A DNA stretch of 50,455 nucleotides, taken from Ruminococcus flavefaciens (GTDB lineage Bacteria; Bacillota; Clostridia; Oscillospirales; Ruminococcaceae). Made by a program: the position numbers and the translations under genes. Below are positions 36,027-45,115 of this stretch, piece by piece. Location of the stretch: the NCBI GenBank assembly GCA_902777125.1, contig CACYSQ010000014.1, forward strand, positions 1 to 50,455, in the 5' to 3' direction. Below the pieces are notes generated by a model, which worked only from the letters and a program-made list of their open reading frames with translations, was not told where the DNA came from and ran no database searches. Every line of letters starts with the position of its first letter. The first letter of the stretch is position 1.

Positions 36027-36748
36027 CCCTTGAACACCTCCTTGAAAATGTCAACGATATTCATGTTCCAAGCCTTTCTGAGACCGTCAGTATCGCCGCA
36101 GAGAGCGATATTTCCGTATTTTATCATGATGACGCTGTCGAGAGCCTGTTCTATGTCAGTGATGAGGTGGGTCGAGATGATAACGGAGGATTCCGGGTTA
36201 TGGGCTCTGATGATGGTATCGAGGATAAAATCACGGGCAACGGGGTCAACGCCTGCGATAGGCTCATCGAGGAGGTAGAGTGCAGCGTAGCGGCTCATAA
36301 CGAGAATGAGCTGTACCTTTTCCTTTGTACCTTTCGAGAGAGTCTTCATGGGAGCGTTGGGGTCTATCCTGAGGTTGGCGAGCATCATCTCGGCGAGCGG
36401 ACGGCGGAAGTCCTTATAGAAATCGCAGAAGTAATCGAGCATTTCCCTTACCTTCATCCACTCCGGGAAGTAGGTGCGGTCCGGGAGGTAAGCAACGACT
36501 GCTTTTGACATAGGACCTACGGGATAGCCGCAGATAGAGATATTGCCCTGTGTGGGGGTGAGAAGTCCGCAGAGAAGCTTGATAAGGGTAGTCTTACCGC
36601 TTCCGTTCGGACCGAGAAGACCTATGACCTTGCCGCTCGGTATCGTGAGATTGACACCGTTGAGAGCGACTTTACTGCCATAGAGCTTCGAGACATTGTT
36701 TAAATATACAAGATCTGGCATGGTTGTTCTGAGCCTGAATGACTCCAT
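36017..36748 (-). CDS. ABC transporter ATP-binding protein
   Basis: A 243-residue ATPase with Walker A GLLGPNGSGKTTLIKLL, Q-loop, a slightly altered signature TLSKGTKEKVQLILVMS (LSKGTKEKV in place of LSGGQ), Walker B LYLLDEPIAGVDP and the H-loop IISTHLI. The EcfA/CcmA/YtrB-like short form pairs with the permease downstream. The first ATG directly abuts AAAGG, so translation may begin at the ATG nine codons later (MPDLVYLNN), which fits family starts better. Confidence 0.93.
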   Translation of the reverse strand: MESFRLRTTMPDLVYLNNVSKLYGSKVALNGVNLTIPSGKVIGLLGPNGSGKTTLIKLLCGLLTPTQGNISICGYPVGPMSKAVVAYLPDRTYFPEWMKVREMLDYFCDFYKDFRRPLAEMMLANLRIDPNAPMKTLSKGTKEKVQLILVMSRYAALYLLDEPIAGVDPVARDFILDTIIRAHNPESSVIISTHLITDIEQALDSVIMIKYGNIALCGDTDGLRKAWNMNIVDIFKEVFKGCF

Positions 36749-36796
36749 CCTTTCAAAGATTTACGCTCTTTAGCTGCGCACGCTTTTACGCTACAA

Positions 36797-36825
36797 ATTA
36801 TACCACATCTGCTGTTTTTTGTCAA
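36797..36825 (-). promoter_or_regulatory. Promoter of the ABC transporter operon
   Basis: On the minus strand TTGACA (36820-36825), 17-bp spacer ending TGTGG, TATAAT (36797-36802). Confidence 0.92.
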
Positions 36826-36938
36826 TCGGAAATCGTAAATAACCGACAAAAAAAGTCGTGAAATATGTGTCTTATGAACAATCTACAGGTTCAAGAGACC
36901 TTGTTTTGTGTTCAAATGATGAAATTTTTCAAAAACCC

Positions 36939-36967
36939 TTGAAATTTATCGGAATATGTGGTAGAAT
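36939..36967 (+). promoter_or_regulatory. Promoter of the NfeD-SPFH pair
   Basis: TTGAAA (36939-36944), 17-bp spacer ending TGTGG, TAGAAT (36962-36967). Confidence 0.85.
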
Positions 36968-37013
36968 AAGAGCGTAGGGATTACTACAATACTACAGAAA
37001 GGGGGTCAAGTCC

Positions 37014-37457
37014 ATGGAAGCCGAGCTTTTCATCTGGGCAGTTGTCTTTGCACTCTTTGTTATCGCTGAGGTCGCCTCGGTCCAGCTCGTCTCGATCTGG
37101 TTCGCCGTCGGTGCTCTCTGTGCCCTGCTTTCCGCGTTCTTCTTCGACGTCGGATTTCTCGCGCAGTTTGCGATCTTCACGCTGTCCTCCGGCATTTTCC
37201 TCGCGCTGACTTTTCCGTTCCTGCGAAAATGGCGTCAGAACAGAGTTCCTGTTTCGACCAACGCGGACCTTGACGTCGGTGAATCCGCCGTTGTCATCGA
37301 GGAGATCAACGAGAATACCGGTTCCGGACGTGTCACTTTAAAAGGGGTCGATTGGAGTGCGGTTCCGGCTGTCAGCGGAAGCGTTATCCCTAAAGGCAGC
37401 ATCGTTACCGTTAAAAAGGTACAGGGTGCCAGGCTGACAGTTGTACTTAAACAGTGA
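37014..37457 (+). CDS. NfeD family membrane protein
   Basis: A 147-residue short NfeD: two or three N-terminal membrane segments (residues 4-70, LFIWAVVFALFVIAEV then VSIWFAVGALCALLSAFFF) and a C-terminal OB-fold (DVGESAVVIEEINENTGSGR, GVDWSAVPA, GSIVTVKKVQGARLTV). Such proteins form membrane complexes with SPFH partners; the gene for one follows 44 bp downstream. The protease domain of long NfeD proteins is absent. RBS AAAGGGGG. Confidence 0.88.
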   Translation: MEAELFIWAVVFALFVIAEVASVQLVSIWFAVGALCALLSAFFFDVGFLAQFAIFTLSSGIFLALTFPFLRKWRQNRVPVSTNADLDVGESAVVIEEINENTGSGRVTLKGVDWSAVPAVSGSVIPKGSIVTVKKVQGARLTVVLKQ

Positions 37458-37501
37458 TATCCCTTATACCATGAAAAACATTATTATCGGAGGTAATCAT
37501 T

Positions 37502-38479
37502 ATGAACAGTATTCTTGTATTTATAGTTTTAGCAGTTGTTGTATTCCTGCTCTTCGTTATCATCAGGAGCTTCAGAGTAGTTCCGCAGGCTCATGTATTC
37601 GTTGTTGAGCGTCTCGGCTCGTTCCACGCTGAGTGGGAGACCGGCGTTCATGTGCTCGTACCCTTCGTTGACCGTATCGCAGGCAAGGTCTCCCTCAAGG
37701 AAAAGGTCGTTGACTTCAAGCCCCAGCCCGTTATCACTAAGGATAACGTTACAATGCAGATAGATACAGTCGTATTTTTCCAGGTTACTGACGCAAAGCA
37801 GTACATCTACGGCGTTGAGAGACCCCTCGTTGCTATCGAGAACCTCTCCGCTACAACTCTCCGTAACATCATCGGTGAAATGGAGCTCGATACCACACTC
37901 ACTTCGCGTGACGTAATCAATACCAAGATAACCTCTATCCTCGACCAGGCTACTGACCGCTGGGGTATCAAGGTAAACCGCGTAGAGCTCAAGAATATCC
38001 TGCCTCCTCGCGAGATACAGGACGCTATGGAGAAGCAGATGAAGGCTGAGCGTGAGCGCCGTGAGAAGATCCTCCAGGCAGAGGGTGACAAGAAGTCACA
38101 GATCCTCGTTGCAGAGGGTGAAAAGGAATCGCAGATCCTCCGCGCACAGGCTAAGAAGGAGTCGCAGATCCTCGAAGCAGAGGCTCAGAAGCAGGCTCTT
38201 ATCCTCCGTGCGGACGCCGTTAAGGAGCAGAAGATACTCGAGGCTACCGGTGAGGCAAAGGCTATCGAAATGGTACAGCAGGCTCTTGCAGACAGTATCA
38301 TCAAGCTCAATGCTTCCAATCCTAACGACAGAGTTATCCAGCTCAAGTCACTCGAGGCGTTCTCGAAGGCTGCCGACGGCAAGGCTACCAAGATCATCAT
38401 TCCCAGCGAGATACAGGGACTTGCAGGTCTTGCAGCAGGACTTAAATCCGTTGTTGAAAAGGAAACCACAGAGGCTTAA
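37502..38479 (+). CDS. SPFH/Band 7 stomatin-like protein
   Basis: A 325-residue protein with one N-terminal membrane hairpin (ILVFIVLAVVVFLLFVIIRS), an SPFH domain (RVVPQAHVFVVERLGSFHAEW, NVTMQIDTVVFFQVTD, WGIKVNRVELKNILPP) and a long charged coiled coil (about 180-260) with repeats of the form EGDKKSQILVAEGEKESQIL. It is the QmcA/YbbK subgroup, which forms large oligomeric membrane microdomain scaffolds. Its partner NfeD is just upstream. RBS GGAGG. Confidence 0.94.
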   Translation: MNSILVFIVLAVVVFLLFVIIRSFRVVPQAHVFVVERLGSFHAEWETGVHVLVPFVDRIAGKVSLKEKVVDFKPQPVITKDNVTMQIDTVVFFQVTDAKQYIYGVERPLVAIENLSATTLRNIIGEMELDTTLTSRDVINTKITSILDQATDRWGIKVNRVELKNILPPREIQDAMEKQMKAERERREKILQAEGDKKSQILVAEGEKESQILRAQAKKESQILEAEAQKQALILRADAVKEQKILEATGEAKAIEMVQQALADSIIKLNASNPNDRVIQLKSLEAFSKAADGKATKIIIPSEIQGLAGLAAGLKSVVEKETTEA

Positions 38480-38788
38480 TGAAAAACGCCGCACTTTATG
38501 TGCGGCGTTCAGTATATCGAAAAGTCAAGACTTATCCAAACAGCAACACGGGCGCCGTCCCGGCGCCCGCAAATTATACTTTAAAAACAGATTTATCGCC
38601 AAGCTCAAGCACCACAGTTATGTGCGGCGATTTTTAATGCCGATATCAACATTTTCCACGTTGAATAAACGTTGAAAGCAATGTTAAAAAGAAAACTATT
38701 ATTAACGTCAAAAAGAAGCCGGAATATTTCCGGCTTTTTGTCTGTTGGTACGATTTTTGCAAAATCGGGAAAACCTTGTTGTTTGCTC
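38480..38788. other. Gene-free gap with terminators after the SPFH gene
   Basis: Holds the stem AACGCCGCAC/GTGCGGCGTT (38485-38509), a GC stem near 38552-38571, and a good terminator AAGCCGGAA/TTCCGGCTT with T-run at 38716-38739. No reading frame looks real here. Confidence 0.65.
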
Positions 38789-38817
38789 TTGCATTCTGTC
38801 ATTATTTGGTGTATAAT
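38789..38817 (+). promoter_or_regulatory. Probable promoter of the MBOAT cluster
   Basis: TATAAT at 38812-38817 preceded by TTTGGTG, with a weak -35 TTGCAT (38789-38794), 17-bp spacer. The leader to the MBOAT start is about 195 nt and AT-rich. Confidence 0.5.
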
Positions 38818-39019
38818 AACATATGCAATGTTATATAGATTTTACTATTAAACATTCAAACACAGTCTGTTTTAATATTAAAAATATACATTGCTGTATA
38901 AGTGCAGCTATAAAGATATAAAAATTGTGCATTTTTACAAGTGTGTGTGAACTTTGCCGTAAGCCTTTGCGCGGCTGAAACATAGAAAAACAAAAGATAT
39001 TCAAGGCGGTAACAACAAA

Positions 39020-40420
39020 ATGGTTTTCTCAAGGTTATTCTTCATATACATCTTTCTGCCCGTATGCCTTCTTGTGTATGCGGCGGCGAGAGGAATTAAA
39101 CAAAAAAATACGGTGTTGATCATTTTCTCACTGATATTCTACGCATGGGGCGAGCCGGCTTTCGTCCTGCTCATGCTGCTCAGCGCTTTCGTCAATTACT
39201 CTGCGGGTCTGCTCATCGAAAAGCACCGCGGTAAAAAAGGCGATACCGCTGCAACGGCTTTTGCCGTCGTGTTCGACGTCCTCATGCTCGGAGTATTCAA
39301 GTACAGCGGCTTTATCGTGGAAAATGTCAACGCCCTTTTTTCGTTGTCGATACCGGTCCCGCACATAAGACTGCCCATCGGCATCAGCTTCTACACCTTC
39401 CAGACCATTTCCTACATTATCGACTGCCACTGGGAAAAGGTCGATACTCAGAAGAGCTTCAAGAATTATCTGCTCTATCTCGCGCTTTTCCCGCAGCTCG
39501 TTGCCGGACCTATCGTCCGCTACAGCACCATTGAGAAGGAGATAACCGACCGTAAGGTCGCCGTTTCCGATATCGCATACGGTCTCAACCGTATAGCGCT
39601 CGGTCTCGGAAAGAAGGTGCTCCTCGCGAATCAGCTCAGCATCATCGTCGGCAATACCCTTGGCAGCATATCAACTGCCTCCGTGCTCGGCGCATGGTAC
39701 GGTGCGGCAGTCTACGGATTGCAGATATACTTCGATTTCTCGGGCTATTCCGATATCGCTATCGGCCTCGGAAGGCTCTTCGGCTTCCACTTTGACGAGA
39801 ACTTCCGCCACCCGTTCGTCTGCAAGGACATCACGGAGTTCTGGCAGCGCTGGCACATCTCCCTCAGCACCTTCTTCCGCGATTACGTCCTCTATGTGCC
39901 GATATTCGGCAAGCGCAGAAAGTACGGCGGACTTTTCCTCGTATGGCTCTGCACGGGCATATGGCACGGTGCAAGCTGGAATTTCGTTCTGTGGGGACTT
40001 TACTACGGCGTGTTCGTCTGCCTCGAAATGATCATCGGCAAGAAGCGCATGAAGAAGATACCGGTCGTGATACGGCATATCTACAGCAAGGCTGTCATCA
40101 TCGTGGGCTTCGGAATATTCTACTTCGAGAAGCTCGGCGAGCTCGGAACTTTCTTCAAGCGGATCGTCGGCGTTGGTACATCTGAGCTCATCGGTTTGCA
40201 GGACAAGATAACCCTCACGAACAATATGTACCTGCTTATCGCGGCGGTAATATGCACGTTCCCGATAATCGACGGCATAAAGAAGCTCTCGGACAGGAGC
40301 TTTGCAGCCAAAAGCGCCGTCAGCTCCCTCACGGCACTCTGCTCGGCAGCACTTCTGCTGCTTTCGAGCATAATGCTCGTTGATGCGACTACCAATCCAT
40401 TCCTATATTTCAGATTTTAA
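39020..40420 (+). CDS. MBOAT O-acyltransferase (DltB/AlgI-like)
   Basis: A 466-residue multi-pass membrane enzyme of the MBOAT family. Key stretches: LPIGISFYTFQTISYIIDCH, FPQLVAGPIVRYS, FSGYSDIAIGLGRLFGFHF, DITEFWQRWHISLSTFFRDY and TGIWHGASWNF with the active-site His316. Such proteins move an acyl group from an intracellular donor through the membrane to an outer acceptor polymer. The closest role models are AlgI (alginate acetylation) and DltB (D-alanylation). It heads a tight operon with a DHHW protein, FkbH enzyme, carrier protein and phosphoesterase, which suggests a carrier-protein donor as in DltB. Confidence 0.93.
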   Translation: MVFSRLFFIYIFLPVCLLVYAAARGIKQKNTVLIIFSLIFYAWGEPAFVLLMLLSAFVNYSAGLLIEKHRGKKGDTAATAFAVVFDVLMLGVFKYSGFIVENVNALFSLSIPVPHIRLPIGISFYTFQTISYIIDCHWEKVDTQKSFKNYLLYLALFPQLVAGPIVRYSTIEKEITDRKVAVSDIAYGLNRIALGLGKKVLLANQLSIIVGNTLGSISTASVLGAWYGAAVYGLQIYFDFSGYSDIAIGLGRLFGFHFDENFRHPFVCKDITEFWQRWHISLSTFFRDYVLYVPIFGKRRKYGGLFLVWLCTGIWHGASWNFVLWGLYYGVFVCLEMIIGKKRMKKIPVVIRHIYSKAVIIVGFGIFYFEKLGELGTFFKRIVGVGTSELIGLQDKITLTNNMYLLIAAVICTFPIIDGIKKLSDRSFAAKSAVSSLTALCSAALLLLSSIMLVDATTNPFLYFRF

Positions 40421-40432
40421 AGAGGTCAGCAA

Positions 40433-42136
40433 ATGAGTTACAATACTGCTGCCGCAAAAAATACCGGCAGATCAAAGAATAAAAAGAGCAGCAACAAAAA
40501 AACAGATGAACGTCCGGCAATTTCCATAGAGGCTGAAAACCGGCAGGATACGAATATAGACGTTCCGGTAGAGCCTGCCGGTCAGGAGGATACCGGGAAG
40601 AAAAGAGCCGCGGTCTCCAACGTCATTTCCGCGTTCAATGCGATAATTGTCGGCGGAGTTCTCGCCTGCGGAGCGGTGTACATGACCTGCTTCAAGCACG
40701 AGACAAGGGCTGACGATGAGAACCGCTACCTTGCGAAATTCCCGGAATTTTCATTCAGCAGCTATCTGAAGGGGGACTACACATCCGCGATAGCCGAGTA
40801 TTTCGACGATACCGTTCACGGACGCTCTGAGATAAAGAGGTTCATTTCGGATAAGCTCCTTCCGCTCAAGGGCAGACCCTACGGCGGCGACGAGGAGGTC
40901 GAGCTCTACGGAACAGCCTTCGAGCATATCCCGCAGCAGACTGAGCCTCCGGTGATAACTACCGTTCCCGTGACCACTTCGCCCATTACAACATCTCTTC
41001 CTGCCGTGGTGACACCTGAGACCTCCGAAACGCCGGAGACCTCGGAGACACCGGAGACTTCTGAAACGCCCGAGACCTCCGAGACACCTGAGACCTCCGA
41101 AACTCCTCAGACCTCCGAAACTCCTCAGACCTCCGAGGCACCGAAAACATCAGAGGCGGAGAGAACTACGACTGCCGTTCAGACAACGGCTCCTCCCAAA
41201 ACGACTTCCGCTGTTGTGACAACAAAGGCTCCCGTAAAGGACGAATCGGAAGATGCGAACGGCGAGGTCACGAACAATATCCTCATCGTCAACAAGCGCG
41301 GTATCACGCTGTACGGCGGCGGCTGGGGCGGCGAGGTGACATACGCCTCCTACGTCAACGAGTACAAGGCGGCTCTCCCGAACGTCAATGTATGGTCGAT
41401 GCCTCTGCCAACGCCCTGCTCGTTCTATCTGCCGAACAAGTACAAGAACCTTGCCGCGAGCGAGAAGGCGGATTTCGACAATATGGCTGCACATTACAAC
41501 GGCGTGATCGGCGTTGACGCATGGACGGCTCTCAGCCAGCATACCGATGAGCCGATATACTCGCGCACAGACCACCACTGGCAGCCTCTCGGCGCTTACT
41601 ATGCCGCACAGGAATTCGCAAAGTCCGCAGGCGTTCCGTTTGACGATATATCGACCTATGACAAGGTCGTACTCCCGGGTTATGTGGGAACTCTCTACGG
41701 CTTCACAAAGAGCGCTACTCTCTGGAACAACCCGGAGGACTTCGTCTACTACAAGACAAGGAACAATGTCACTGTTACGCAGTACAGCACATCGTTCACC
41801 AATCCGTTCAGGACCTCGCTCTACCTCGACCCCACCAACTGGGACAGGTCGGCTTACTACCTCGTTTTCGGCATGGACGATAATATCCGCCATGTCAAGA
41901 CCGAGTGCAAGAACGGCAGAACGCTCATAATCTTCAAGGACAGCTACGGAAATGCACTCCTGCCCTTCCTCACTGGCTCGTTTGAGAACATCTACCTCTG
42001 CGATATACGCTACTTCAACATCAATCCGATACAGTTTGCGAAGAATGTCGGCGCAACGGACATACTTTTCTCGATGTGCTCATATTCCGCAGTAGGCGGC
42101 AACAAGTCGCATATCCACAACAATCTCTTAAAGTAA
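40433..42136 (+). CDS. DHHW/AlgX-like SGNH-fold acyltransfer protein
   Basis: A 567-residue type II membrane protein: charged cytoplasmic tail (1-65), transmembrane segment (AFNAIIVGGVLACGAVYM), the DHHW-family opening ENRYLAKFPEF and YFDDTVHGRSEIKRF, a Pro/Thr/Glu linker with about eight TPETSE hexapeptide repeats (41017-41150), and an SGNH-like catalytic part. This has RTDHHWQPLGAYYAA (Asp380, His381, His382) and FKDSYGNALLPF with the likely nucleophile Ser504. AlgX/AlgJ and DltD relatives do the last acyl transfer to the polymer outside the cell. It starts 12 bp after the MBOAT gene. Confidence 0.88.
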   Translation: MSYNTAAAKNTGRSKNKKSSNKKTDERPAISIEAENRQDTNIDVPVEPAGQEDTGKKRAAVSNVISAFNAIIVGGVLACGAVYMTCFKHETRADDENRYLAKFPEFSFSSYLKGDYTSAIAEYFDDTVHGRSEIKRFISDKLLPLKGRPYGGDEEVELYGTAFEHIPQQTEPPVITTVPVTTSPITTSLPAVVTPETSETPETSETPETSETPETSETPETSETPQTSETPQTSEAPKTSEAERTTTAVQTTAPPKTTSAVVTTKAPVKDESEDANGEVTNNILIVNKRGITLYGGGWGGEVTYASYVNEYKAALPNVNVWSMPLPTPCSFYLPNKYKNLAASEKADFDNMAAHYNGVIGVDAWTALSQHTDEPIYSRTDHHWQPLGAYYAAQEFAKSAGVPFDDISTYDKVVLPGYVGTLYGFTKSATLWNNPEDFVYYKTRNNVTVTQYSTSFTNPFRTSLYLDPTNWDRSAYYLVFGMDDNIRHVKTECKNGRTLIIFKDSYGNALLPFLTGSFENIYLCDIRYFNINPIQFAKNVGATDILFSMCSYSAVGGNKSHIHNNLLK

Positions 42137-42148
42137 GGAGGCGGCAAT

Positions 42149-43942
42149 TTGAAGGAACTCGTTTTTCCCTTTGACAGCAGGGCTATCCTCAGAAACAAGC
42201 GTGAGCTCAAAAAGGCTCTGCTCAATGACGGAACGGCTCGCATCAAGAAGAATATCGCCGTTCTCGGCGGCTCTACGGCAGACCATGTCGTTTCCATGCT
42301 GAGACTTTTCCTCCTCAACAACGGCATCGAGCCGCACTTCTACAAGTCGGAGTACAACAAGTTCTATGAGGACGCGGTCTTCGGCTCACCGGAGCTCGAG
42401 GCCTTCAAGCCGGACATAGTGTTCATACACACGACCTCCCGAAACCTCAGCCTTATGCCTGAGCGTGTCAATACCACCGCCGAGGAGGCTGAGCGGCTCC
42501 TTGACGAGCAGTTCGCAGTTTTCAGTCAGGTCTGGGAGGGCATAGATCAGCGCTTTGGCTGTCCGATAGTTCAGAACAATTTCGAGCTGCCGCTTTTCAG
42601 GAGGACCGGAAATTTCGACTGCTACAGTCCCTCCGGACAGGCAGCCTTCATAAACCGCATGAACGTGCGGCTCGCGGACTATGCCCGCACTCACAGTAAT
42701 TTCTACATCAACGATATCAACTACCTCTCGGCTGCGATAGGGCTTGAGAAATGGCATGATGCCGAGGCCTGGTACCTCTACAAGTACGCCATGAGCACCT
42801 CTGTCATTCCCGACCTCGCCTACAGTGCCGCCTGCATAATCAAGTCTATCTACGGCAGGAACCACAAGGTCATCGACCTTGACCTCGATAATACCCTTTG
42901 GGGAGGAGTTGTCGGCGATGACGGAGTTGACGGCATTGAGATAGGTCAGGAAACTCCCGTGGGACAGTCCTACAGCGAATTCCAGAGCTTCATCAGGGGC
43001 TACAAGGACTACGGCGTACTGCTCGCGGTATGCTCGAAGAATGACGAGGAGAATGCTCTTGCGGGACTCAGGCACCCTTGCAGCGTGCTCGGTCCGGACG
43101 ATTTTGTCTCGATAAAGGCTAACTGGGAGAGCAAGGACTCGAATATTCAGGCTTCCGCCGACGAGCTCGGACTTCTTGCGGACAGCTTTGTTTTCATTGA
43201 CGACAATCCGGCGGAATGCGCTATCATCGAGGCGCAGCTCCCGCAGGTACAGACGGTCTGCCTCACATCAGTAGGCGATGCGATGTACGCACTCAGCCGC
43301 GGCGGCTTCTTCGAGGTGACTTCGGTCTCCGAAGACGATCTGAAGCGCAGCCGTATGTATGCCGAGAATGCTCAGCGTGCAGCACAGCAGAAGAAGTTCA
43401 GCAGCTACAGCGATTACCTCGAAAGCCTCCAGATGTACGCGAAGATAACCGACTTTGAGCCGGTATACCGTCAGCGCATAACCCAGCTCACCAACAAGAG
43501 CAACCAGTTCAACCTCACCACGAAGCGCTTCACTGAAAGCGAGATCGAGGAGGTAAGCGGAAGTCCCGACCATATCAGGCTTTGCGGAAGGCTCACCGAT
43601 AAATTCGGCGACAACGGCATAGTTTCGATAGTCATTGCCCGCTGCGAGGGCGGCGACGCGCACATCGAGCTTTGGCTGATGAGCTGCCGCGTACTGAAAA
43701 GGGACATGGAGCTCGCAATGCTCGACGAGCTTGTGGCAAAGTGCCGTGAGCGCGGTATATCGCGGATATTCGGCTACTACTACAAGACACCCAAGAACTC
43801 TATGGTTGCAGGACTCTACGAGAGCTTCGGCTTTGAGCCCGTTGAAAAGAGCGAAAACGGCGACTCGGTATGGGTACTCCCGACTGAGGGCTACACAAAC
43901 AAAAACAAGGTAATACAAAAAGATAAAAGGAGCTATTCATAA
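42149..43942 (+). CDS. FkbH-like HAD phosphatase/acyltransferase
   Basis: A 597-residue protein of the HAD-IIIC/FkbH family. N-terminal SGNH-like region (1-230), the HAD nucleophile motif DLDNTLWGGVVGDDG (Asp245, Asp247, Thr249), FIDDNPAECAIIE, then a GNAT-like end with QLTNKSNQFNLTTKRF, LMSCRVLKRDME (Cys513) and YYKTPKNSMVAGLYESFGF. Known FkbH proteins take 1,3-bisphosphoglycerate, remove phosphate and load a glyceryl thioester on an acyl carrier protein, in methoxymalonate and tetronate pathways. The next gene is a carrier protein, overlapping by one base. No dehydrogenases of the methoxymalonyl route are present, so glyceryl itself may be the unit. Start is TTG with AAGGAGG. Confidence 0.9.
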   Translation: MKELVFPFDSRAILRNKRELKKALLNDGTARIKKNIAVLGGSTADHVVSMLRLFLLNNGIEPHFYKSEYNKFYEDAVFGSPELEAFKPDIVFIHTTSRNLSLMPERVNTTAEEAERLLDEQFAVFSQVWEGIDQRFGCPIVQNNFELPLFRRTGNFDCYSPSGQAAFINRMNVRLADYARTHSNFYINDINYLSAAIGLEKWHDAEAWYLYKYAMSTSVIPDLAYSAACIIKSIYGRNHKVIDLDLDNTLWGGVVGDDGVDGIEIGQETPVGQSYSEFQSFIRGYKDYGVLLAVCSKNDEENALAGLRHPCSVLGPDDFVSIKANWESKDSNIQASADELGLLADSFVFIDDNPAECAIIEAQLPQVQTVCLTSVGDAMYALSRGGFFEVTSVSEDDLKRSRMYAENAQRAAQQKKFSSYSDYLESLQMYAKITDFEPVYRQRITQLTNKSNQFNLTTKRFTESEIEEVSGSPDHIRLCGRLTDKFGDNGIVSIVIARCEGGDAHIELWLMSCRVLKRDMELAMLDELVAKCRERGISRIFGYYYKTPKNSMVAGLYESFGFEPVEKSENGDSVWVLPTEGYTNKNKVIQKDKRSYS

Positions 43943-44184
43943 TGAACAGGGAAGAAGTTATCAGAAGGCTCAACGAGGTCTTCCGTGACGTATTCGGCGA
44001 TGACAGCATAAGTGTCAGCGAGGAGACCACCTCCGCTGATATCGAGGACTGGGACAGCATTGAGCACATCAACCTCATCGGCTCTGTTGAGAGCGAATTC
44101 GGCATGAAATTCAAGATGCGCGAGGTCTCCGGCATGAAGAACGTCGGGGAAATGATAAGGATAATCTGTGAGCGCGGCTGCTGA
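43942..44184 (+). CDS. Acyl carrier protein
   Basis: An 80-residue carrier protein. The phosphopantetheine site is EDWDSIEHINLI with Ser39 in the DS motif; helix II and III follow (GSVESEFGMKFKMREVSGMKNVGEMI). It differs from fatty-acid ACP and looks like a dedicated DltC/FkbJ-like carrier. Its start overlaps the FkbH stop (TAATG), giving translational coupling; RBS AAAAGGAG lies within the FkbH end. Expected to carry the three-carbon unit to the MBOAT protein. Confidence 0.94.
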   Translation: MNREEVIRRLNEVFRDVFGDDSISVSEETTSADIEDWDSIEHINLIGSVESEFGMKFKMREVSGMKNVGEMIRIICERGC

Positions 44185-45019
44185 AAAGGACAAAAAACGC
44201 CGCAGATTTGTGGCATTCTGCCTTGTCCTCATGGTGACGGTAACGCTTTTTATAGCCGGTTATGAGCCGGAAACGGTGCATTACGGCGTTCACTCGGACA
44301 AGATAAACGGCAGCATAAAAATAGTTTTCGTTTCCGACCTGCACAACTGCATCTATGGCGGCAGGGACCAGTCGGCGCTGTTGGCGGACATCGACAGGGA
44401 AGAACCGGATATCGTCATTTTCGGCGGCGACGTTGTTGACGAATGGGGCTGCACAACAAATGCCCTTACAGTGATGCGTAAGGCGGCGGAAAAGTACCCG
44501 TGCTGCTACACTCCCGGAAATCATGAATATGAACGCAGTGACACCGAGGAATTCTTCCGCGACGCTGAAAAGACCGGCGTGAAGCTCCTCATGGGGGACT
44601 ATGCAGAGCTCGATATCAGGGGCAATTCCGTGAGGATATACGGCGCGGTCGATGCGTTCTACAAGGGACAGATGAAGGAATGCTTTGCGACCCTTGACGG
44701 CGGTTATTACAATATCCTCGTTGCCCACAAGCCCGAGCAGATAGACGATTACCTCCGCAGCGGCAGCACACGATTTGACCTCATACTCTCAGGCCACGCC
44801 CACGCGGGACAGTGGCGCATACCCGGACTGCTCGATCAGGGACTCTATGCCCCGGGACAGGGCGTTTTCCCCAAGCGCACCTGCGGTATGTACACCTACT
44901 GGGACACGGTGCATATCATCAGCCGCGGACTTGCAAAGCCGCTCAGAATGATATTCATACCGCGTATATTCAACCGGCCGGAGCTGTCGGTGATAGAGCT
45001 TTTGCCTGAAAATACATGA
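44168..45019 (+). CDS. Membrane-anchored metallophosphoesterase
   Basis: A 283-residue calcineurin-like phosphoesterase (YaeI/YkuE group). One N-terminal membrane segment (FCLVLMVTVTLFIAGYEP) precedes the metal-binding motifs VSDLHN, FGGDVVDEW, TPGNHEYE, and SGHAHAGQWRIP. GTG start, overlapping the carrier gene by 17 bases, so it belongs to the same operon. Related proteins act on lipids or peptidoglycan-linked substrates; here a role in polymer or lipid-carrier maturation is possible, not shown. Confidence 0.88.
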   Translation: MSAAAEKDKKRRRFVAFCLVLMVTVTLFIAGYEPETVHYGVHSDKINGSIKIVFVSDLHNCIYGGRDQSALLADIDREEPDIVIFGGDVVDEWGCTTNALTVMRKAAEKYPCCYTPGNHEYERSDTEEFFRDAEKTGVKLLMGDYAELDIRGNSVRIYGAVDAFYKGQMKECFATLDGGYYNILVAHKPEQIDDYLRSGSTRFDLILSGHAHAGQWRIPGLLDQGLYAPGQGVFPKRTCGMYTYWDTVHIISRGLAKPLRMIFIPRIFNRPELSVIELLPENT

Positions 45020-45036
45020 TAACCAGAAAAAAACAC

Positions 45037-45065
45037 TTGTAATTCGGGCAAAGCAGTGATATAAT
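45037..45065 (+). promoter_or_regulatory. Promoter of the rlmB operon
   Basis: TTGTAA (45037-45042), 17-bp spacer ending AGTGA, TATAAT (45060-45065). Confidence 0.82.
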
Positions 45066-45115
45066 GTAGAATAAAAGATAAAAAAGGAGCAGAGGACTTT
45101 CCCTCTGATAAAGAT

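Noticed and set aside
36017-36748. Loss of function in the ABC ATPase because the signature is LSKGTKEKV
   Set aside because: This variant is frequent in active short ABC ATPases of Firmicutes, and Walker A, Walker B and the H-loop are intact.
41017-41150. CRISPR-like array in the TPETSE coding repeat
   Set aside because: Units are 18 bp, contiguous without spacers, and encode hexapeptides in frame within the DHHW protein.
42149-44184. Methoxymalonyl-ACP polyketide extender pathway
   Set aside because: FkbH and a carrier protein are present, but no FkbG methyltransferase, FkbI/FkbK dehydrogenases or polyketide synthase are seen; the neighbours are MBOAT and DHHW proteins.
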